A stretch of DNA of 9,961 bases, taken from contig JAJQDF010000266.1 in NCBI GenBank assembly GCA_021202325.1, forward strand, positions 1 to 9,961. The letters run 5' to 3'. The notes under the pieces were generated by a model. The model ran no database searches. It was not told where the DNA came from and saw only the letters and a list, made by a program, of their open reading frames with translations. The translations under genes were made by a program, and so were the position numbers. This DNA comes from Clostridiales bacterium (lineage in GTDB: Bacteria > Bacillota > Clostridia > Lachnospirales > Anaerotignaceae). Shown piece by piece: positions 6,957 through 9,961 of the stretch. Position 1 is the first letter of the stretch. Every line of letters begins with the position of its first letter.

Positions 6957-7817
6957 TTAGACTGGTGGCAACACACTCATAGACAAGATTAAGCTAAAAT
7001 CATATCCATAAAAACGGTGCCAAGGCTTCTTTGAAACGATTTTACAACATAAAAGGCACATTTCTCCAACATCTTTTTCATCAAATGTAATCGTGTATCT
7101 TGTACCGCCTTTTTGGATATGCTTATGCGGATCGACACTCCACAACACATCATACTCATCAGGAGAAAATGATGAATCTACTTCAATCGATACAGAATAT
7201 TTGTCGCCACAATTGAATTCGTGTTCAATGAAAATGCCACAACTTGCAACACCTTTTATTTCATGTAAATCTTCATATACATTTCCCAGCGAGTCTAATA
7301 CACGAATTATTCGTGGCACATTCCACATTTGTTCCATCCCCTTATCCTTGTAATACTGCTTCAGGCCCTCAACAAAATCATGAGAATAACATACCGCTTG
7401 TTCAGCTTGTCTGACAGATACTGGATTTGAATGAGAAAGCCGATTACGAATACTTATTAATCTATGTAAAAACTCTCTTGCCTCTTCTTTTCCCTGTGGG
7501 TAAATATAATCTAGTGCCTCCTTGAAAAGCGTTTTATAGAAAACGTCGTTGCATAAGAAATAGCATATGTCATCCATGAACAAAGCATCAACATATCGGC
7601 TATATCTTCCGGGTTCACTATCTATCATTCTGTGAATGCGTTCCCGAAGCTCTTTTTTTACCAAATAATTTACTTTGTCCGTTTTATAATCAAGATAATT
7701 AATACCATAATTCTCAACCATTTTTTCATGAATCAGTCGCCTAGCCCACATTTCTAGTGTTTCAATGCTGCTTCGGCATGTGGATCTTAATTCTTCATCC
7801 GAAAAGTTATAATACAT
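6957..7817 (-). CDS. HEPN-domain protein (Swt1-like), putative RNase, BREX accessory
   Basis: A 286-residue protein in two parts. The N-terminal about 160 residues are helical and end in SIRNRLSHSNPVSVRQAEQAV, where R124-x4-H129 is the HEPN ribonuclease signature (RNRLSH). The layout, with an early TLEMWARRLI helix and a late HEPN motif, resembles the Swt1-like HEPN group. Residues about 165-286 are rich in beta strands (IFIEHEF, YSVSIEVDSSF, YTITFDEKDV, CLLCCKIVSKKPWHRF) and look like an Ig-like or sensor domain. It begins 15 bp after the pglX-fragment stop with GAGGT 12 bases before its ATG, so the genes are linked. Genes inserted between pglX and pglZ in BREX loci are often additional defence genes. 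An infection-triggered RNase is a reasonable inference; the trigger and target cannot be read from the sequence. Confidence 0.65.
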   Translation of the reverse strand: MYYNFSDEELRSTCRSSIETLEMWARRLIHEKMVENYGINYLDYKTDKVNYLVKKELRERIHRMIDSEPGRYSRYVDALFMDDICYFLCNDVFYKTLFKEALDYIYPQGKEEAREFLHRLISIRNRLSHSNPVSVRQAEQAVCYSHDFVEGLKQYYKDKGMEQMWNVPRIIRVLDSLGNVYEDLHEIKGVASCGIFIEHEFNCGDKYSVSIEVDSSFSPDEYDVLWSVDPHKHIQKGGTRYTITFDEKDVGEMCLLCCKIVSKKPWHRFYGYDFSLILSMSVLPPV

Positions 7818-7832
7818 AAATTATTTCTTACC

Positions 7833-9173
7833 TCACTTAATCTTCGCCAGCACATCCTTAAAAATCTCATAGTTATGCTTCACGCCATCGTCCAAATCAA
7901 TCGAAATGAACTGGTCAGCCAGATGGTGTATCTTCTCCTCGTATCCGTGCAGCTCGTCCGCCTGATCCTGCAGCTTTTTGAGCTGTTTATTCAGCTTCAC
8001 ACGCTCACTGGTTCCTGCATTTACAATCTGGTTTTCCAAGCCTGCAATCGCTGTACGGTAACGTTCCTGCTGCTCATGCACATAATCCGTGCGGATACGG
8101 GCAATGGTGTCCGGCTTATAGCGATGCATATAAATAAGGCACTTGAAGCCATTCTTTTTGCCGCTATCGAAGAGCCAGTAAATCGGACGCTTCTGATAAA
8201 TCTTGCAATGGTCATTGTAGAAATCATTAAGGAAATAGTCACGAATAACCTGTCTTGGCGTACCCTTGCCGCCGAGAGCATCTGCTATAAATTTCAGGTT
8301 CTCCTCCAACGTACCCCTTCCGTAAACAAAACGAACGAAGTCCACGAACCGATTTGCAATATCATCGGTAAAATATTCATCATCACAAATTGGAATTATA
8401 TTGTCCTTATCAGGGCAATAGTGGTTAGTGTTTAGTGAGTAGTGATTAGTATCACTCTGGTCACTGCCCACTAATTTCGAGCGGATAGCTTCCCAATCAA
8501 GCTGGTCAGCATCATTCCAACCTCTTGACACAAGCTTAGAACAGTCTCCACTTGAGATTGCGTCAAGTATTTCAGGCGAACACAAATCATAAGCTGCGTC
8601 TCCAGTTCCGCCTTCGAGCCCCGTGCAATCGACAGAAAGTTTGCAAATTCCTTCATAGAGCTTCTTGCTTGTCCCTCTGCGATATTGGAAGGGATTGACA
8701 CTGCTGCCCGTCTCATCTGATCCGAAAGTGAATACAATTCCTCCCTCGGCAATAGTTTTGCCAACCGGTAGACTTCCGTTACCAAGTCCATCGATTTCTG
8801 CCACACGATAAGTTCTTGATAATTCTTGACCGACATAATACTCAACAACCTCTCTCTTAAAATACTGACCACTAACCACTACCCACTGATCACTAAAATC
8901 GCCTCCGGCATATGCAAGTCTATCCACATCTAGAGAGTAACGCCCAAACATGCATCCTACAGCATAAGAGAGCAATGAGCGAATATCACGGCTAAGTTCT
9001 GCCTTACGGACGGTCACATCTTTATCTTCCACTTCAGGCGTTAATTCATCCTGCAGGCCATAAATATCGATAAAAATTTCATTCAGTTTCTCTTCGTTGG
9101 CTTTCAGCTGGTTAAAGCGGTCATTACACTCGGCTTCCCATTCTTTATATTTATCCGAAATCAATCTTGCCAT
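7833..9173 (-). CDS. pglX: PglX C-terminal fragment (BREX adenine methyltransferase), invaded by an IVP element
   Basis: A 446-codon frame matching only the C-terminal part of BREX-1 PglX (full proteins are about 1,200 residues). Residues 8-93 (WEAECNDRFNQLKANEEKL, IFIDIYGLQDELTPEV, SYAVGCMFGRYSLDVD, AYAGG) and about 254-446 (PDKDNIIPICDDEYF, ADALGGKGTPRQVIRDYFLN, YQKRPIYWLFDSG, IYMHRYKPDTIARIRTDYV, then a coiled coil) are characteristic. The NPPY methylase motif and SAM-binding half are absent. Residues about 94-252 are foreign, encoded by a 475-bp inserted element whose own gene uses another frame; the host frame stays open. The ATG at 9173 has GGAGG seven bases upstream, inside the DUF559 gene, so a free C-terminal polypeptide could be made. 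Whether an N-terminal PglX partner exists upstream of the window is unknown. The gene is split at minimum and possibly non-functional. Confidence 0.85.
   Translation of the reverse strand: MARLISDKYKEWEAECNDRFNQLKANEEKLNEIFIDIYGLQDELTPEVEDKDVTVRKAELSRDIRSLLSYAVGCMFGRYSLDVDRLAYAGGDFSDQWVVVSGQYFKREVVEYYVGQELSRTYRVAEIDGLGNGSLPVGKTIAEGGIVFTFGSDETGSSVNPFQYRRGTSKKLYEGICKLSVDCTGLEGGTGDAAYDLCSPEILDAISSGDCSKLVSRGWNDADQLDWEAIRSKLVGSDQSDTNHYSLNTNHYCPDKDNIIPICDDEYFTDDIANRFVDFVRFVYGRGTLEENLKFIADALGGKGTPRQVIRDYFLNDFYNDHCKIYQKRPIYWLFDSGKKNGFKCLIYMHRYKPDTIARIRTDYVHEQQERYRTAIAGLENQIVNAGTSERVKLNKQLKKLQDQADELHGYEEKIHHLADQFISIDLDDGVKHNYEIFKDVLAKIK
8420..8452 (+). repeat. heptad terminal repeat, left arm
   Basis: Four 7-base AGTGNNN units followed by AGTAT, inverted relative to 8862-8894. 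Just inside it, AGTGAT (8441-8446) pairs with ATCACT (8451-8456) around a TAGT loop, and GGTCACT, GCCCACT units (8460-8472) run in the opposite orientation. This end can therefore also fold on itself. Confidence 0.8.
8471..8836 (-). CDS. four-helix-bundle protein, IVP / S23 family (TIGR02436-like)
   Basis: A 121-residue protein nested inside pglX in a shifted frame. Family hallmarks are clear: MSVKNYQELIVWQKSMDLV at the start, QMRRAAVSIPSNIAEG (40-55), then FLSIARGSKAELETQL (67-82). The family is known from intervening sequences in bacterial 23S rRNA genes and is related to the Avd protein of diversity-generating retroelements; no reverse transcriptase or template repeat is seen here. The frame could start at 8872, but the ATG at 8836 gives the standard N-terminus and length, with GAGG about 12 bases upstream. 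The fold is basic and probably binds nucleic acid; its molecular role is not established. All 121 codons also read through without stop in the pglX frame. It is flanked on both sides by the heptad inverted repeats. Confidence 0.85.
   Translation of the reverse strand: MSVKNYQELIVWQKSMDLVTEVYRLAKLLPREELYSLSDQMRRAAVSIPSNIAEGQARSSMKEFANFLSIARGSKAELETQLMICVRLKYLTQSQVETVLSLCQEVGMMLTSLIGKLSARN
8862..8894 (-). repeat. heptad terminal repeat, right arm
   Basis: Reverse complement shows four AGTGNNN heptads followed by AGTAT, in the same architecture and length (33 bases) as the left arm at 8420-8452. It abuts the pglX codons for YAGGDF. Confidence 0.8.
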
Positions 9174-9175
9174 TC

Positions 9176-9562
9176 TTATTCCTCCATGCTCATATTATAA
9201 CGTATTTTCGAATCTATTGCATCGCATACGCTCTGAAAATTAAGCCTAATATCTCTATTTGTAAACCGAATCACTTCCAAGCCATACTGGCGCAATACTT
9301 CTGTGCGTATGGAATCATATTTTATTCCTTCCGTAGTGTAATGCTGACTTCCATCAACTTCTATAACCAGTTTTGCCAGCGAACAATAAAAATCAACAAT
9401 GTAATTATCAATGGCTCGCTGCCGATATATTTTTACAGGATAAAAGCGTAAGAAATCATACCACAAATGCCGTTCCTCCGGTGTCATGTTCTTTCTTAGT
9501 TTTCTAGCGTTGTTCTTCAGTTTTGGGTTGTAGCCTGTATATTGTGGTTTTGTATCAGACAT
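9176..9562 (-). CDS. DUF559 endonuclease-domain protein (Vsr-like fold)
   Basis: A 128-residue DUF559 protein of typical length. Visible family features are NARKLRKNMTPEERHLWYDFLR (about 18-39), F-YPVKIYRQRAIDNYIVDFYC (40-60), LVIEVDGSQHY (65-75) and YGLEVIRFTNRDI (93-105). Candidate catalytic residues of the restriction-endonuclease-like fold are D57, E68, D70 and H74, with E30 in the first helix. The ATG at 9562 has GGAGGGG seven bases upstream. The stop TAA is followed after two bases by the ATG of the pglX fragment, and the GGAGG serving that ATG lies in the final DUF559 codons. It interrupts the region where the rest of pglX should join. Its biological role is unknown: free-standing nickase, accessory nuclease, or the enzyme of a small homing-like element are all possible. 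Confidence 0.88.
   Translation of the reverse strand: MSDTKPQYTGYNPKLKNNARKLRKNMTPEERHLWYDFLRFYPVKIYRQRAIDNYIVDFYCSLAKLVIEVDGSQHYTTEGIKYDSIRTEVLRQYGLEVIRFTNRDIRLNFQSVCDAIDSKIRYNMSMEE
9181..9185 (-). promoter_or_regulatory. ribosome binding site of the pglX fragment, inside the DUF559 gene
   Basis: Minus-strand GGAGG in the codons for MEE at the DUF559 C-terminus, seven bases before the ATG at 9173. This makes separate translation of the PglX C-terminal fragment plausible. Confidence 0.6.
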
Positions 9563-9772
9563 GGGTTTACCCCTCCGTCGCCGTTGGCGACACCTCCCCT
9601 TTCATGGGATGCTTTCGCTATTCATGGTTTTTGGATTAGTCGCCTTGCCTCGGCTCTCCTCTGCTCAGCCTTCCCTGTCCCATGCCTCCCCTATCTCAGC
9701 CTCCCCTGCAAGGGGAGGGGGACCATTGCGCTGCAATGGTGGAGAGGTCAAATAGTCTCCCTGCGCCGCAAA
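9563..9772 (-). repeat. GC-rich palindromic leader of the DUF559 unit
   Basis: About 210 bases with no convincing gene but several perfect hairpins: 9577-9591, 9700-9718 (CCTCCCCT-GCA-AGGGGAGG) and 9722-9740 (ACCATTGC-GCT-GCAATGGT). There are further runs of CCTCCCC and CCCATG. Base composition is much more GC-rich than the flanking AT-rich DNA, marking it as foreign. I recall similar 'GGGGAGGTGTCGCC' leader repeats beside DUF559 genes in Bacillota, but cannot verify that here. The short frames open through it on the plus strand translate to low-complexity Pro/Leu/Arg peptides and are not genes. Confidence 0.6.
9570..9591 (-). promoter_or_regulatory. hairpin directly upstream of the DUF559 ribosome site
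   Basis: A perfect 6-bp stem GTCGCC-AAC-GGCGAC (minus strand, 9591-9577) is immediately followed by GGAGGGG (9576-9570) and, seven bases later, the ATG. The pairing or a protein bound to it could affect ribosome access. The same motif belongs to the GC-rich leader repeat. Confidence 0.5.
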
Positions 9773-9862
9773 GTTCAGTTTATTCATTGGCTTTCATCTA
9801 GTTAAAACTGTCATTCGCTCATTTCCCCATTTTTTGTATTTATCTGAATTTAATCTGACCTT
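9773..9862 (-). pseudogene. degenerate second copy of the start of the pglX fragment
   Basis: Minus-strand 9862-9773 aligns with 9173-9081 at about 69 of 93 positions (hand count). Translated, it gives KVRLNSDKYKKWGNE, then after a one-base deletion NDSFN, a stop, MKANE and another stop. The intact copy reads ARLISDKYKEWEAECNDRF and continues QLKANEEKLN. It ends exactly where the GC-rich DUF559 leader begins. So pglX-like sequence flanks the DUF559 unit on both sides, but this copy is broken by a frameshift and stops. Confidence 0.65.
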
Positions 9863-9960
9863 TGTGGGTTTTCTTCCACAATGCTATAATAAAATTGATT
9901 ATTAGCAGTTTTATTTTCATCGAAATTGATTATATCTCCTACCTCTTGCAATTCATATTT
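9850..9960 (-). CDS. 3' end of an unidentified gene running off the right edge
   Basis: An open minus-strand frame enters from the right edge and reads KYELQEVGDIINFDE, then NKTANNQFYYSIVEENPQRSD, before a TAA at 9852-9850. It overlaps the degenerate pglX copy by a few codons in a different frame. I do not recognise the 36 residues. It could be the truncated end of the upstream pglX half, an R-M specificity subunit, or another gene. TGTGG and CCACA (about 9862-9879) could pair around its last codons. Confidence 0.35.
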   Translation of the reverse strand, partial: KYELQEVGDIINFDENKTANNQFYYSIVEENPQRSD

Positions 9961-9961
9961 C

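Larger units (their letters stand above)
8420..8894 (-). mobile_element. IVP/S23-type intervening element inserted in pglX
   Basis: The element is delimited by two 33-base arms in inverted orientation. Plus-strand left arm 8420-8452 reads AGTGGTT, AGTGTTT, AGTGAGT, AGTGATT, AGTAT. The right arm 8862-8894, reverse-complemented, reads AGTGATC, AGTGGGT, AGTGGTT, AGTGGTC, AGTAT. The arms can therefore pair as a long imperfect stem. Between them is a four-helix-bundle gene of the family found in intervening sequences of 23S rRNA. No transposase is present. The host protein is recognisable up to AYAGGDF on one side and from PDKDNII on the other, which brackets the insertion. Confidence 0.8.

Noticed and set aside
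7875..8435. 186-codon plus-strand open frame
   Set aside because: Antisense shadow of the conserved C-terminal pglX codons; no recognisable domain or ribosome site.
8471..8836. Avd gene of a diversity-generating retroelement
   Set aside because: The fold family is related, but there is no reverse transcriptase and no template/variable repeat pair in the window, and the sequence fits the IVP branch better.
8420..8894. Intein or self-splicing intron inside pglX
   Set aside because: No intein blocks (splice-junction Cys/Ser, terminal His-Asn) in the pglX-frame insert, and no group I or II intron landmarks; IVP gene and heptad arms explain it.
8420..8894. CRISPR-like array from the repeated AGTGNNN units
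   Set aside because: Units are 7 bases, directly adjacent and without spacers; they form inverted terminal arms.
9700..9740. Rho-independent terminators from the perfect hairpins
   Set aside because: Stems are followed by no U-run in either direction; they look like repeat-family hairpins rather than terminators.
9542..9805. overlapping plus-strand frames of 64-87 codons
   Set aside because: They run through the GC-rich palindromic leader and give Pro/Leu/Arg-rich low-complexity peptides; better explained as a repeat.

Overview
This window is the distal part of a type 1 BREX phage-defence locus. Every credible gene lies on the minus strand, so transcription runs from high to low coordinates. 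The core order pglX (C-terminal part), pglZ, brxL matches the 3' half of the canonical brxA-brxB-brxC-pglX-pglZ-brxL operon. brxA, brxB, brxC and the methyltransferase half of pglX are not in the window; if present they lie beyond the right edge. Moderate GC with AT-rich spacers, GGAGG-type ribosome sites and the style of the proteins suggest a Bacillota (clostridial or Negativicutes-like) anaerobe, but this is a weak inference.

Right end (about 9960 to 7833): pglX is heavily disturbed. A small DUF559 endonuclease gene with a leader of GC-rich perfect hairpins sits where the middle of pglX should be. The C-terminal 'half' of PglX restarts at its own ATG, and its ribosome site lies in the last codons of the DUF559 gene. 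On the far side of the DUF559 unit is a degenerate, roughly 74% identical second copy of the first 90 bases of the pglX fragment. Inside the fragment sits a second, unrelated insertion: a 475-bp element bounded by 33-base inverted repeats made of AGTGNNN heptads. It encodes an IVP/S23-type four-helix-bundle protein in one frame while the pglX frame stays open through it.

Middle (7817 to 3987): a HEPN-domain protein with an RNRLSH motif is tightly linked to the pglX fragment. It is followed by a decayed winged-helix-like ORF and then an intact pglZ. Left part (3971 to 960): a putative PD-(D/E)XK-like nuclease gene sits 15 bp after pglZ, followed by intact brxL. A 48-codon ORF begins by a GTGA overlap with the brxL stop and leads into a MntA/HepT (nucleotidyltransferase/HEPN) pair. 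The last 140 bases hold a stop-riddled remnant of a type I specificity subunit (HsdS).

Taken together, this is a BREX island with accessory nucleases nested between core genes: a HEPN between pglX and pglZ, a nuclease-like gene between pglZ and brxL, and HEPN/MNT after brxL. Decayed pieces of other restriction systems surround it, and its target-recognition/methylase gene has been invaded twice by small elements that lack a transposase. Whether this BREX still works depends on what pglX looks like beyond the right edge.
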